Source: Pseudomonas sp. CHM02
GTDB lineage: Bacteria; Pseudomonadota; Gammaproteobacteria; Pseudomonadales; Pseudomonadaceae
NCBI RefSeq assembly: GCF_000612585.1
Contig: NZ_JFCA01000045.1
Location: 1 to 56,184 of the forward strand
Length of the DNA stretch: 56,184 nt
Direction of reading: 5' to 3'
Notes under the pieces: generated by a model
What the model saw: only the letters and a program-made list of their open reading frames with translations
Told to the model about the DNA's origin: nothing
Database searches by the model: none
Shown here: in pieces, positions 1 to 8,452 of the stretch
Layout: every line of letters begins with the position of its first letter
Position numbering within the stretch: the stretch's first letter is position 1
Program-made: the position numbers and the translations under genes

Positions 1-17
1 CAAGCCCGCTCACCACA
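1..17. repeat. Partial dispersed palindromic repeat cut by the window edge
   Basis: The first 17 bases are the reverse complement of the start of the repeat at about 56088 (TGTGGTGAGCGGGCTTG). This looks like one end of a common Pseudomonas intergenic palindromic repeat truncated by the window boundary. It lies just beyond the stop of the small kinase gene. Confidence 0.55.
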
Positions 18-25
18 GGGATTGT

Positions 26-532
26 CTATTCGGCACCTGTGAGGTGCTGCAAGGCCATTGCGACGGCTTGATCCGGGGTCAAGAGCGCGGTGTCGATTTC
101 CATCGACGCTCCATCCCACGTTTCGTATTCATGCGCCAACACAGACTGCCAGGTGGGTGGCGTCAGGCCGGGAACATCCCCCACACGGCGTTCCACCCGC
201 CGTTGATGTTCCTGGCGGTCAGAGCACACCACGCGAATATTGATCAGCTCAACCGCTGCCATTGCCGCCAACGCCTTCCACGCCTCGCGGCTTTCCCTGA
301 CCGGGTTCACACAGTCGGCCACCACCGTGTGGCCCAGTTGCAGATTGCTCGATGCCAGCGCAGTCGCCACGCCGTAGCCGCTGGCCCCCACATCGTCCGC
401 CAGCACGCCGGCGCTGCGGATCGCCTGTTCGATCACGTCGATACGCAGGTAAACCGCACCCGTCTGGCGCGCCAATTCGCGGGCAATCGTGGTCTTGCCG
501 GTGCCGGGCAGTCCGCTGAAGACAATTAGCAT
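26..532 (-). CDS. Small P-loop AAA/adenylylsulfate-kinase-like ATPase
   Basis: A 168-residue protein that opens directly with a P-loop, GLPGTGKTT at residues 7-15, a typical layout for small nucleoside or antibiotic/metabolite kinases. A conserved DCVNP segment follows in the middle. An upstream in-frame ATG at 697 would add 55 residues that overlap dapF on the other strand, so the ATG immediately before the P-loop was chosen. It is divergent from the dapF-like gene with a 73-bp gap. The phosphorylated substrate cannot be told from sequence. Soluble cytoplasmic enzyme. Confidence 0.8.
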   Translation of the reverse strand: MLIVFSGLPGTGKTTIARELARQTGAVYLRIDVIEQAIRSAGVLADDVGASGYGVATALASSNLQLGHTVVADCVNPVRESREAWKALAAMAAVELINIRVVCSDRQEHQRRVERRVGDVPGLTPPTWQSVLAHEYETWDGASMEIDTALLTPDQAVAMALQHLTGAE

Positions 533-605
533 GCGTTGCGCTCGATAAGGGTGGGTCGGTTCAGGGTATCCTTCCGTTCTCCCCAGGTCGATCACAGGAC
601 AGCCC

Positions 606-1409
606 ATGCGCTTGCCGTTCGTAAAGATGCACGCCCACGGCGACGATTTCATCATCATTGATCGTCGTGGCCTGGACGATCCCATCACCGCGCCCATCGC
701 CCGTCAGTTGGGCAACCGGCATACCGGTGTTGGCTTCAACCAATTGGCCGTGGTCCTCGATTGCGAAGAAGCCGCGGCGCGTATCCGGTTCTGGAACCCC
801 GACGGCACACCGTTGGCCACCTGTGGCAGCGCCACCCGTGGTGTGGCTGACCGCTTGATGCATGAAGCCGGCACCGACTCGATCGTGCTGCGTACCGACC
901 GAGGCCTGCTCACCTGCGTGCGGCAATCGGGCCGGCAAGTGTCAGTGAACATGGGCGAGCCGTCGTTGGATTGGGCGGCAGTGCCCTTGTCCCAAGCCAT
1001 GGACACACGGACCTTGCCCATCGAAGGCGACCCGGCCGCGTGCAGCATGGGCAATCCTCATTGCACGTTTTTCGTGGAGGACATCGCGGCTGTCGACATA
1101 GCAGCCCTGGGGCCGACACTGGAAAATCATCCGCTGTTCCCGGCCAGGACCAATGTGCATTTTGTGCAGGTGCTCGACCGCGGCCGTATCCGCCTGCGCA
1201 TCTGGGAACGCGGCGGCGGTGTGCCGCTGGGCTCCGGTTCATGCTGCTGTGGCGCGGTGGTCAACGGGATCCGGCGCGGGCTGCTGGACGCCACGGTGCA
1301 GGTGCAGTGCGACGGCGGCACGGTGACCGTGCAGTGGGCGGGCGAGGGCGGTGTCGTACTGACCGGCAGTGTGGAGCCGGTGATGCAGGGCAGCGCCTAC
1401 GTGGCCTGA
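606..1409 (+). CDS. dapF: Diaminopimelate epimerase-family protein (divergent paralog)
   Basis: 267 residues with the two-lobed DapF pattern. Retained landmarks: the NPDG segment (N64), Cys73 at the first catalytic position, GNPHC (N150), NVHFVQ (N183) and the ERG motif (E201, R202). Important deviations: HGLGNDF is HAHGDDF (Asn to Asp), the CGNGARC stretch reads CGSATRG, and the second motif ERGxGxTxACGSGA reads ERGGGVPLGSGSCCC. By position, the canonical second catalytic Cys is Ser210, with a Cys triplet three residues later. The family racemises LL-diaminopimelate by a two-Cys mechanism. This copy is probably not the housekeeping DapF and may use another amino acid or be inactive. AGGA lies 8 nt before the ATG. 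Confidence 0.8.
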   Translation: MRLPFVKMHAHGDDFIIIDRRGLDDPITAPIARQLGNRHTGVGFNQLAVVLDCEEAAARIRFWNPDGTPLATCGSATRGVADRLMHEAGTDSIVLRTDRGLLTCVRQSGRQVSVNMGEPSLDWAAVPLSQAMDTRTLPIEGDPAACSMGNPHCTFFVEDIAAVDIAALGPTLENHPLFPARTNVHFVQVLDRGRIRLRIWERGGGVPLGSGSCCCGAVVNGIRRGLLDATVQVQCDGGTVTVQWAGEGGVVLTGSVEPVMQGSAYVA

Positions 1410-1495
1410 AACTGCACGGTCAACTGCGGGTCACGCGTTACAGCGCAGATAAGGTAAAGTCGCCGCCTTCAGGAAGAAATTTCAGGTAACAAAAC

Positions 1496-2695
1496 ATGAT
1501 GCGGTGTGCACGGCAATCCGTCTTGAGTCTGCTGGTGCTGATGGTCGCCAGCCTGTTTGGCACCGTCCAGGCGGACACTTCGCCTATCGGCGTGGCCCTC
1601 GATCAGCGGGTGATCGACCTTACCAACACGCTGGATGCCGACACCACCAACCGTCTGAAAAACCAGCTCGCCGAGCTTGAACAGCGCAAAGGCTCGCAAG
1701 TGGCCGTGCTGCTGGTGCCCACCACCGGCGGCGCGAGCATCGAGGATTACGCCAACCAACTGTTCCGCGCCTGGAAGCTGGGCCGCAAGGACGTCAACGA
1801 CGGCATCCTGCTGGTGGTGGCCAAGGACGACCGCAAGGTGCGTATCGAGGTGGGGTATGGCCTGGAAGGCACCGTCACCGACCTGCTGGCCCACCGCATC
1901 ATCGAAGAACATATCACCCCGGCGTTTCGCCAGGGCGACTATGCGGGCGGTGTGGCCCAGGGCGTGAATGACCTGGTCGTGCTGGTGGACGGCGGTGATT
2001 TGCCCAGCGTCGCGGCGCCCGGGATCAACCCCCAGATCATCGCAATCCTGCTGGCGTTTATCCTCGGCGCCGTGGGCGGTGTGCTGATCGCCGCCGGCAA
2101 ATTGCATTGGCGCCGCGCCTTGATTGCGGCGGTGGCCGCCACGGTGCTGCTGGCGATCTTTGGCGGTGGCCGCGACTGGCTGATGTTCCTGCTGGTGATG
2201 CCACTGATCCTGCTGATCGGCGGCGCAACGTTCGGCGCGTTGTGGATGGCGCGGGCGGTGTTTTACTGCGTGGTCGGGCTGCTGACTTACATCCTGGCGT
2301 TGTTGGCGGTGGATCACTGGTACGCAGACGTCAACTTCATCCACTGGCTGGCGCTTCCCGTCGGTGCGTTGGTGGTGCTGGGTTTGTACCTGATCCTGTT
2401 CGTGATCATGAAGGAGGCCTGGAAGCAGAGTCGGGCGGGCTTCGTCGCACGGTTGCTGGCGGCTGTAGCGGTTTATGTGGCGGCGGGTTTTCTGATGGAG
2501 TTGGGGCGTAACGGCTGGCTGTTTGCGTTCCCCATCGCTTCATTTGCGGCGCTGTTCATCTTTGGCAAGACCGGCGGCGGGTCGGGGTCGAGTTCGGACG
2601 GTGGGTCAAGCTCGAGTTCCAGCAGCTCCAGCTCGAGCAGCTCGTCCGGGGGCGGCGGCTCGAGCGGTGGCGGTGGCGCATCAGGCAGTTGGTAA
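1496..2695 (+). CDS. TPM-domain (YgcG-type) membrane protein
   Basis: 399 residues. There is an N-terminal signal peptide (about 1-26), then a TPM domain (about residues 30-165) with the VAVLLVPTT, NDGILLVVAKDDRKVRIEVGYG and TPAFRQGDYAGG segments typical of the family. Hydrophobic helices follow between about residues 175 and 355, and a Ser/Gly-only tail forms the C-terminus. TPM domains are thought to act at the membrane, some as phosphatases or photosystem repair factors; the bacterial role is unknown. The low-complexity tail is common in this family. Two ATGs in tandem open the gene; either could be used. It converges on the methyltransferase gene with 5 bp between stops. Confidence 0.85.
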   Translation: MMRCARQSVLSLLVLMVASLFGTVQADTSPIGVALDQRVIDLTNTLDADTTNRLKNQLAELEQRKGSQVAVLLVPTTGGASIEDYANQLFRAWKLGRKDVNDGILLVVAKDDRKVRIEVGYGLEGTVTDLLAHRIIEEHITPAFRQGDYAGGVAQGVNDLVVLVDGGDLPSVAAPGINPQIIAILLAFILGAVGGVLIAAGKLHWRRALIAAVAATVLLAIFGGGRDWLMFLLVMPLILLIGGATFGALWMARAVFYCVVGLLTYILALLAVDHWYADVNFIHWLALPVGALVVLGLYLILFVIMKEAWKQSRAGFVARLLAAVAVYVAAGFLMELGRNGWLFAFPIASFAALFIFGKTGGGSGSSSDGGSSSSSSSSSSSSSSGGGGSSGGGGASGSW

Positions 2696-2700
2696 AGCTG

Positions 2701-3378
2701 CTAGCGCGGCTTGTAGCCCACCCATCCCTTGAAGCTGAAACCGGCGTAAAACAGTTCGACACCTTCAAAGCCGGCCTCCTTCATCAGCGCCTCATCCTCC
2801 TCGGGCGACAGCACCGGAAGCTGCGCACTGATCGCGGTGATCGCCCGCTCGGCATCGACCGCCGGCACCCCCGAGTCCACTGCAAATGCCGCATAGCGTT
2901 TCAACCAGCGGACTTTTTGCGTCGGGGCCTGTGGGAAGCTGTGATGCGCCACGATCAGCGGCGCACCAGGTGACAGCCGCTGCCAGAGTGCCTTGAGCGT
3001 CTGCAGGCGTTCGGCCGCCGGAATGAAATGCAGGGTCAGCAAACACGTGGCGCCATCAAACGGCCCCAGCGGCGCCGTGTCGATATAGCCCTCATGCAAC
3101 TGCGTGCGGTCCAGCAAAGGCCCCAGCGTCGCCTGCGCCAGTTTCAACATCTCGGCAGACGGGTCCACCCCCACAAAACGCCAGCCCGGCTCGGCGTCCG
3201 CAAACCGTTTCAACTCCAGCCCGCCGCCCGCGCCCAATACCAGTACATTGCCCGTGGCCGGTACGCTTTCGCGCAGCAGCAGTGTGCTCATACGCTGCAG
3301 GCCATCGAAACCGGGTACCAGGCGCACAGGGCCTTCTGCGTAGCGGGCGACAGCGTCGGGGTCGGAAAACCAGGTCAT
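2701..3378 (-). CDS. Class I SAM-dependent methyltransferase
   Basis: 225 residues. Motif I is VLVLGAGGGLELKRF (about residues 45-59), followed by the acidic motif II segment FVGVDPSAEML and a motif IV-like region DGATCLLTLHFIP. These are the hallmarks of the Rossmann-fold SAM-binding domain. CAGGAG lies about 8 nt before the ATG. The substrate is not evident; similar proteins are annotated only as class I methyltransferases. Cytoplasmic. Its stop lies 5 bp from the convergent TPM gene and it is preceded on the same strand by the LuxR regulator with a 42-bp gap. Confidence 0.85.
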   Translation of the reverse strand: MTWFSDPDAVARYAEGPVRLVPGFDGLQRMSTLLLRESVPATGNVLVLGAGGGLELKRFADAEPGWRFVGVDPSAEMLKLAQATLGPLLDRTQLHEGYIDTAPLGPFDGATCLLTLHFIPAAERLQTLKALWQRLSPGAPLIVAHHSFPQAPTQKVRWLKRYAAFAVDSGVPAVDAERAITAISAQLPVLSPEEDEALMKEAGFEGVELFYAGFSFKGWVGYKPR

Positions 3379-3420
3379 CGGTGGGCTCCTGCGGGAAGGG
3401 GAAGGGGAAGGGCGTAACCC

Positions 3421-4263
3421 CTACTGCTGCCGGCTCATCCATTCAATAAATAATGCAAACAGCTCCGCCTGGGAGTTGATGGCGAGCTTGGTGTACACAT
3501 GCTTGCGGTGCATGCGCACGGTCTCCGGCGAAATCCCCAGCACCTGCGCCGTCGATTTCACCGAGTGCCCGCGCAGGATCAAGTGCGCAATTTCCCGCTC
3601 ACGCACCGTCAGCAGCCCATCTCCAAAACCCATGAAGGCCGCTTCGATCTGTTGATGCACACGGGTTTGGCTGAAGGCTTGGTCGCCCACCACCTTGTCC
3701 AACCCACCCGTCGTGCCAAACCGGTGCAGCAACGCGCGGATCACCGAGTGGGCCGAACGCTGCAAGGCCAACTGCGCCTCACTGAACTGCCCGGCACTGA
3801 GGCCTTGGAACATGCACAGGGATATCTTGCTGCGCGGGCACAGGTCGACGATGTAGTAACTTTCCAGGGCGCCGCCGCTGCGCAGGTAATAGGTCTTGTA
3901 GTACTCACTGTTGAAGAAGTCATCCGGCGCAATTTCCGCCAGCGAGTAGAAGCCTTCCGCCAGGCCTTTATCGACGGCTAGGCAGAACGGGTCCAACTGA
4001 TAGCCACGGGAAAAGTAGCGATGAATGATTTCGTCCTGATGCGCCCGTGGAATGCCTTGCTGATAGAGCAGATGCGGCGCCAGGCCCTGGCGTTCCAGGC
4101 TGATCATCATCGATTCGACAGGGCACAAGGCACACAGCGCGGCGGCCAGGTGCCCGAGGAATGACGCTTCATCGACATGGATAAACGCCTGGCCCAGGGC
4201 GTCGTGCCAGGCTTCGAGTGCCTGGAGGCAAAGGGCAGGGGGCTGATCGATAGGTGCGTTCAT
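3421..4263 (-). CDS. LuxR-family transcriptional regulator
   Basis: 280 residues from the chosen start. A C-terminal LuxR-type helix-turn-helix (about residues 210-275) contains LTVREREIAHLILRGHSVKSTAQVLGISPETVRMHRKHVYTKL. The N-terminal 180 residues resemble an autoinducer/PAS-like sensor domain without a recognised ligand. An in-frame ATG at 4332 overlaps the aminotransferase stop, but the segment 4298-4323 forms a rho-independent terminator on this strand, so the ATG at 4263 downstream of the terminator is preferred. Position after an aminotransferase and a polyamine-binding protein suggests it regulates polyamine use; that is inference. Confidence 0.8.
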   Translation of the reverse strand: MNAPIDQPPALCLQALEAWHDALGQAFIHVDEASFLGHLAAALCALCPVESMMISLERQGLAPHLLYQQGIPRAHQDEIIHRYFSRGYQLDPFCLAVDKGLAEGFYSLAEIAPDDFFNSEYYKTYYLRSGGALESYYIVDLCPRSKISLCMFQGLSAGQFSEAQLALQRSAHSVIRALLHRFGTTGGLDKVVGDQAFSQTRVHQQIEAAFMGFGDGLLTVREREIAHLILRGHSVKSTAQVLGISPETVRMHRKHVYTKLAINSQAELFALFIEWMSRQQ

Positions 4264-4297
4264 GCTGGCCAGTCTACCCGCCGGCCAGCGCTGCGGC

Positions 4298-4323
4298 AAA
4301 AACGCCGAGGCAGGCTCGGCGTT
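4298..4323 (-). terminator. Rho-independent terminator after the aminotransferase gene
   Basis: On the minus strand AACGCCGAG-CCTGC-CTCGGCGTT forms a 9-bp perfect stem with a 5-base loop, running into a short T tract. It starts 6 bp after the aminotransferase stop and separates that gene from the LuxR regulator. Confidence 0.8.
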
Positions 4324-4328
4324 GTGGC

Positions 4329-5747
4329 TCATCGTCCCTGGTACTCGCCGCTCTGGCGCAGTTCGGTGGCGGTGTCGAGGATGCACTGACGCAGGGTTTC
4401 GACCACCTCATCCACCTGCGCATGGGTAATGATCAGCGGCGGCGACATCACGTTCAAATGCCCGATAGGGCGTACCAGCAAACCTTTGGCCTGGGCCCGC
4501 AGGTGGATGCGCTCGCCAATGTTCACCGCATCCGGCAAGAGTGCCTTGGTGTGTTTATCGGCGACAAACTCGATGCAGGCCATCAGCCGCTGACAGCGGA
4601 TATCACCTACCAGCGGCAGCCCGGCGAGGGTTTGCAGGCGCTGCTCCAAGTACGCACCCACGTCCTCGACATGGGCCAGCAGGTGCTCCCGCTCGATGAT
4701 CTCGATGTTCTTCAGCGCCGCCACGCAGCTGACCGGATGGCCGCTGTAGGTGAAACCGTGGGTAAAGCAGCGGCCCTTGCCCGGCTCGCCGATCACCTGC
4801 CATATCTGCTCCGAGAAAATGCATGCGCCCAGCGGCAGATAGCCCGAGGTCAAGCCCTTGGCGGTGGTGATGATGTCCGGTTGCATGCCGAAGACGTCCT
4901 CGGAGGCGAAAAATGCGCCCAGGCGTCCAAACGAGGTGACCACTTCATCGGCGACATACAGCAGGTCGTAGCGCTGGCAGATTTCCCACATCCGCCGGTG
5001 GTAGCCCTTGGGCGGAATGATCACGCCACCGGAGCCCATGATCGGCTCGGCAAAGAACGCGGCCACGTTGTCCGGGCCGAGGGTGAGGATCTTGTCTTCG
5101 AACTCGTTGACCAGGCTGTCGAGAAACTCCGCCTCGCTCATCCCTGCCGGTGCTCGGTAGTAGTTGGGGCAGGCAATGTGGTGAAACAGGTCGCTCATGA
5201 AATCGAATTCCGGCGCCCGGTCCGCGGCCTTGTTGCCGATGGACATCGTCAGGAACGTCGAGCCGTGATAGGCACTGAAGCGCGAGATGATGTGCTTCTT
5301 GGTCGGTTTGCCGCGGCTGTTCTGATAGAACTGCACCAGCCGGTAGGCCGTATCCACCGCCGTGGAACCGCCGGTGGTCAGGAACACATGGTTGAGGTCG
5401 CCCGGGGCCAGGCTCGCCAGCTTCGCGCACAACTCGATGGCCGTCACGTTGGCCATGTCGCAGAACGGGTTGGAGTAGGCCAGTTGGCGCACCTGGTTGG
5501 CGATGGAATCGGCCATTTCCTCGCGGCCCAGGCCGATGTTCGTGCACCACATGCCGCCGACCGCGTCCAGGTAACGATTACCGTGGGTGTCATAGATATA
5601 GGCACCGTCCCCCGCAGCGATGTTCAGCGAGCCTTGTTCGCGGTGTTCGTCGAACATGTGGAAGCCATGCATGTAGTGGGCTTTGTCGGCGGCGTCCAGT
5701 TGCGCGTGGTTGAACTGGGCGAAGAATTCAGGATTTGGCAGAGTCAT
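4329..5747 (-). CDS. Class III (omega) aminotransferase, polyamine:pyruvate type
   Basis: 472 residues, PLP-dependent. The internal-aldimine lysine is K297 in TTAKGLTSGYLPLG, the PLP-phosphate/Asp motif is LYVADEVVTSFGRLG, and the substrate-side arch is YHGSTFLTMSIG. Length and motifs resemble SpuC-type putrescine/cadaverine:pyruvate transaminases. The start at 5747 has GAAGG about 8 nt upstream; the in-frame ATG five codons earlier lacks one. The gene follows a putrescine/spermidine-type binding protein by 25 bp, so the pair probably takes up and transaminates an amine. The exact amine is inferred only from context. Confidence 0.85.
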   Translation of the reverse strand: MTLPNPEFFAQFNHAQLDAADKAHYMHGFHMFDEHREQGSLNIAAGDGAYIYDTHGNRYLDAVGGMWCTNIGLGREEMADSIANQVRQLAYSNPFCDMANVTAIELCAKLASLAPGDLNHVFLTTGGSTAVDTAYRLVQFYQNSRGKPTKKHIISRFSAYHGSTFLTMSIGNKAADRAPEFDFMSDLFHHIACPNYYRAPAGMSEAEFLDSLVNEFEDKILTLGPDNVAAFFAEPIMGSGGVIIPPKGYHRRMWEICQRYDLLYVADEVVTSFGRLGAFFASEDVFGMQPDIITTAKGLTSGYLPLGACIFSEQIWQVIGEPGKGRCFTHGFTYSGHPVSCVAALKNIEIIEREHLLAHVEDVGAYLEQRLQTLAGLPLVGDIRCQRLMACIEFVADKHTKALLPDAVNIGERIHLRAQAKGLLVRPIGHLNVMSPPLIITHAQVDEVVETLRQCILDTATELRQSGEYQGR

Positions 5748-5772
5748 GGCGTTTACCTTCAATGGCTGGGAG

Positions 5773-6873
5773 TCACTTGCCGGTCTTGACGGCGTTCCAG
5801 GTACGGGTGATCAGGCGCACGGCGGCCGGTGGCTGGCTTTTCTGGGTGAACAGGCGCTGCATCGTCACCGGGTCCGGGTAGATAGCCGGGTTGTCGCGGA
5901 TATCGGCGTTGACCAGCGGCTTGGACGCCAGGTTGCTGTTGGCGTAGTGGATGGTGTTGCTGACGCCGGCCATGGTGCTGGGCTGCAGGAGAAATTCGAT
6001 GAACTTGTGGGCATTGGCGACATGGGGCGCATCGGCCGGAATGTAAAAGTTGTCGAACCAGATCAACGAGCCTTCCTTGGGAATGAAGTAATCCAGCTTG
6101 ATCTTGGCCCCGGCTTCCGTCGCCCGTGCCTGGGCGGTGGCGTAGTCGCCCGACCACGTGGTGGCCAGGCACAAGTCACCATTGGCCAGGCCGTTGATGA
6201 AACCGCTGGAATCGAATTTGCGAATGTAGGGCCGCACGGCCATCAGCACGTCTTGCGCAGCCTTCAAGTCTTTGGGGGCGACACTGTTGGGGTCCAGGCC
6301 GAGATAGGTCAGGGCCAGGGGAATCATGTCGGTGGGCGAGTCCATGAAGGTGATGCCGCAATCGGCAAATTTCGACACGATCCTGGGGTCGAAGATCATC
6401 GCCAGGGAGCCGAGCGGGGCGTCCGGCATGCGCGCCTTGATCATGTCGACGTTGTAGGTCACGCCATTGCTGCCCCAGGTGTAGGGCGCCGAGTAGGCGA
6501 CGCCGGGGTCATGGGCCTCCAGGCTCTTGAGGACCAGGGGATCGAGGTTTTTCCAGTCGGGCAGCCGGGATTTATCCAGGGGCTGAAACACGTTGCCCTT
6601 GATCAGCAGCGGCACCAGCGACGCATTGAGCAGTGCCAGGTCATAACCGGAGCGTCCGGAGAGTAATTTGCCTTGCACGGTTTCGTAGGAATCGTAGGTG
6701 TCGTAGACCACCTTGATACCCGTGGCTTTCTCGAAATCGGCCAGGGTGGTGTCGCCGATATAGTCCGCCCAGTTGTAGATGCGCAACGTATTGCCTGGGT
6801 CGTCAGCGGCCTGGCTGACTGCAGGGGAAGCCAGCCATACGGCGCTGAACAGGGCGAAAAAGGCTTTACGCAT
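5773..6873 (-). CDS. Periplasmic polyamine ABC transporter substrate-binding protein (PotF/SpuD family)
   Basis: 366 residues with a signal peptide (1-22, cleavage near SQA-AD). The mature start TLRIYNWADYIGDTTLADFEKATGIKVVYDTYDSYE is the classic PotF/SpuD opening, and WGSNGVTYN, DSPTDMIPLALTYLG and the WFDNFYIPADA segment match the family. It binds putrescine/spermidine-type ligands in the periplasm for an ABC importer. No permease or ATPase genes are adjacent, so it must share a transporter encoded elsewhere. First gene of the SBP-aminotransferase unit. Confidence 0.92.
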   Translation of the reverse strand: MRKAFFALFSAVWLASPAVSQAADDPGNTLRIYNWADYIGDTTLADFEKATGIKVVYDTYDSYETVQGKLLSGRSGYDLALLNASLVPLLIKGNVFQPLDKSRLPDWKNLDPLVLKSLEAHDPGVAYSAPYTWGSNGVTYNVDMIKARMPDAPLGSLAMIFDPRIVSKFADCGITFMDSPTDMIPLALTYLGLDPNSVAPKDLKAAQDVLMAVRPYIRKFDSSGFINGLANGDLCLATTWSGDYATAQARATEAGAKIKLDYFIPKEGSLIWFDNFYIPADAPHVANAHKFIEFLLQPSTMAGVSNTIHYANSNLASKPLVNADIRDNPAIYPDPVTMQRLFTQKSQPPAAVRLITRTWNAVKTGK

Positions 6874-6971
6874 GGGAACCCACCTTTGAGCTGTGCTTGT
6901 TATCAGGCTGAGCGACTGAGTGCACTGTCAGGCAGGGAGCGGGCGGGCGCCATACCCCGTTCGGGTAGGGG

Positions 6972-7466
6972 TCAGGTCAGGACGATGTAGTCGTTCTGCT
7001 GGCGGATCGGCCGGTGCGGGCCCTGTACCAGGTGAACATATCGACCGTCCACCAGGTCGATCGGCAGGCAATCATCGATATCCAGCACGGCGTCGGTGTG
7101 GGCCTGGGACCAGTGGCGCAGCATCTGTTGTTTGCCCTTGCTCGTAGCCTCCTGTTTATTGCGGGCCACCACCAACAGGTAGTGGTGGGCTTCGCCAAAG
7201 CTATCGGACTCATAACCGCCAAGATTGATGAAATACAGGTGATGCGCACCGGCGGCAGGTGCCAGCGGGCTGAACTCGACCTTCCAGCCGTCGACGCCAT
7301 CCACCGCCATCCACGCATCGATATGCATGCCCTTGGGGCTGCCAAACCAGCCCTCGCGCAATTGCGGGTAGCTGGCCTCCAACGTGTCCGCGACAACAAA
7401 CACCACATCGTGGACTTCGATTTTCGCCCGAGGGTGCTTACCCCCGAGCATGACGACAAACAGCAT
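6972..7466 (-). CDS. DUF1543 domain-containing protein
   Basis: 164 residues with the DUF1543 pattern: it opens with MLFVVMLGGKHPRAKIEVHDVVFVV and ends with a repeated half that includes HLYFINLGGYESDSFGEAHHYLLVVARNKQEA. The family appears duplicated internally and has no established function. No signal peptide or membrane helix. Divergent from the aldo/keto reductase gene, with a 106-bp shared upstream region. Confidence 0.85.
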   Translation of the reverse strand: MLFVVMLGGKHPRAKIEVHDVVFVVADTLEASYPQLREGWFGSPKGMHIDAWMAVDGVDGWKVEFSPLAPAAGAHHLYFINLGGYESDSFGEAHHYLLVVARNKQEATSKGKQQMLRHWSQAHTDAVLDIDDCLPIDLVDGRYVHLVQGPHRPIRQQNDYIVLT

Positions 7467-7572
7467 TGCAGGTCCTTCCTGGCGACTTCGCAGAGGCTAA
7501 CCATACTTCGATTGAACCCTTTTGTCCGGCCAATGCCACACTGTTAATCCGCGAACTCATCAGGAGGTTGTC

Positions 7573-8394
7573 ATGCGTACCATCGATCTGGCGGGCGTTC
7601 CCGTTCCCGTCATCGGCCAGGGAACCTGGCGCATGGGCGAAAAACCCGACCAGCGCCGCGCTGAAGTCGCGGCGTTGCAACTGGGCATCGACGAGGGCAT
7701 GACCCTGATCGATACCGCCGAAATGTACGGTGAGGGCGGCGCCGAAACGGTGGTCGGCGAAGCCATTCGTGGCAGGCGCGACCAGGTGTTCCTGGTGAGC
7801 AAGGTCTACCCGCACAACGCCAACCACAAGGGCGTGCCCCGTGCCTGTGAAGCCAGTCTCCAACGCCTGGGCACGGACTCTATCGATCTTTACCTGTTGC
7901 ACTGGCGTGGCCAGTACCCCCTTGAAGAAACCGTCGAAGCCTTCGAGCGCCTGCGCGAAGCCGGCAAGATCGGGCGCTGGGGCGTGTCCAATTTCGACGT
8001 GGCCGACCTGCAGGAACTCGCCTCCCCGGCCTGCGCCACCAACCAGGTGCTCTACAACATCGAAGAACGCGGCATCGAATTCGACCTGCTGCCCTGGTGG
8101 CAACAGCATCACTTGCCCTTGATGGCGTACTGCCCGATCGCCCAGGGCGGCGAACTGTTGTCCAGCCCAACCCTCAAGCAGATCGCCCGTCGCCACGAGG
8201 TTACGCCGGCGCAGGTTTCCCTGGCGTGGGTGCTGCGCCAGGACGGTGTGATCGCAATACCCAAGGCCGTCACCCCGGAACACGTGCGACTCAACGCAGC
8301 AGCAGCCAAGCTGGTGTTGGATGAGCACGACCTGGACGCTATCGATCGCGTGTTCGGTGCACCCCAGCGCAAGCACCCGTTGGCGATGGTGTAG
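7573..8394 (+). CDS. Aldo/keto reductase
   Basis: 273 residues, a (beta/alpha)8 NADPH-dependent oxidoreductase. The catalytic tetrad is visible: D47, Y52, K77 and H110, in DTAEMYG, LVSKVY and LLHWRG. The C-terminal cofactor-binding stretch IAIPKAVTPEHVRLNAAA is also typical. AGGAGG lies 6-7 nt upstream of the ATG at 7573; an earlier in-frame ATG at 7522 lacks one. The physiological carbonyl substrate is unknown. It converges on hcp with a 58-bp gap. Confidence 0.9.
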   Translation: MRTIDLAGVPVPVIGQGTWRMGEKPDQRRAEVAALQLGIDEGMTLIDTAEMYGEGGAETVVGEAIRGRRDQVFLVSKVYPHNANHKGVPRACEASLQRLGTDSIDLYLLHWRGQYPLEETVEAFERLREAGKIGRWGVSNFDVADLQELASPACATNQVLYNIEERGIEFDLLPWWQQHHLPLMAYCPIAQGGELLSSPTLKQIARRHEVTPAQVSLAWVLRQDGVIAIPKAVTPEHVRLNAAAAKLVLDEHDLDAIDRVFGAPQRKHPLAMV

Positions 8395-8452
8395 CGGTAG
8401 CCGGGGAGCAGGAGCGGTGCCGTCCCTGGCACTGCGCCTGCGTCAGCGCGGT

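Noticed and set aside
2580..2690. Repeat array or CRISPR-like element
   Set aside because: It is the Ser/Gly codon run at the end of the TPM protein, in frame and without spacers.
4254..5789. 511-aa open frame on the plus strand
   Set aside because: It runs antisense to the aminotransferase, whose PLP motifs are intact; long antisense frames are expected at this GC content.
6953..6967. Terminator-like TACCC-N5-GGGTA after the DUF1543 gene
   Set aside because: The stem is only five pairs with no T tract; too weak to list.
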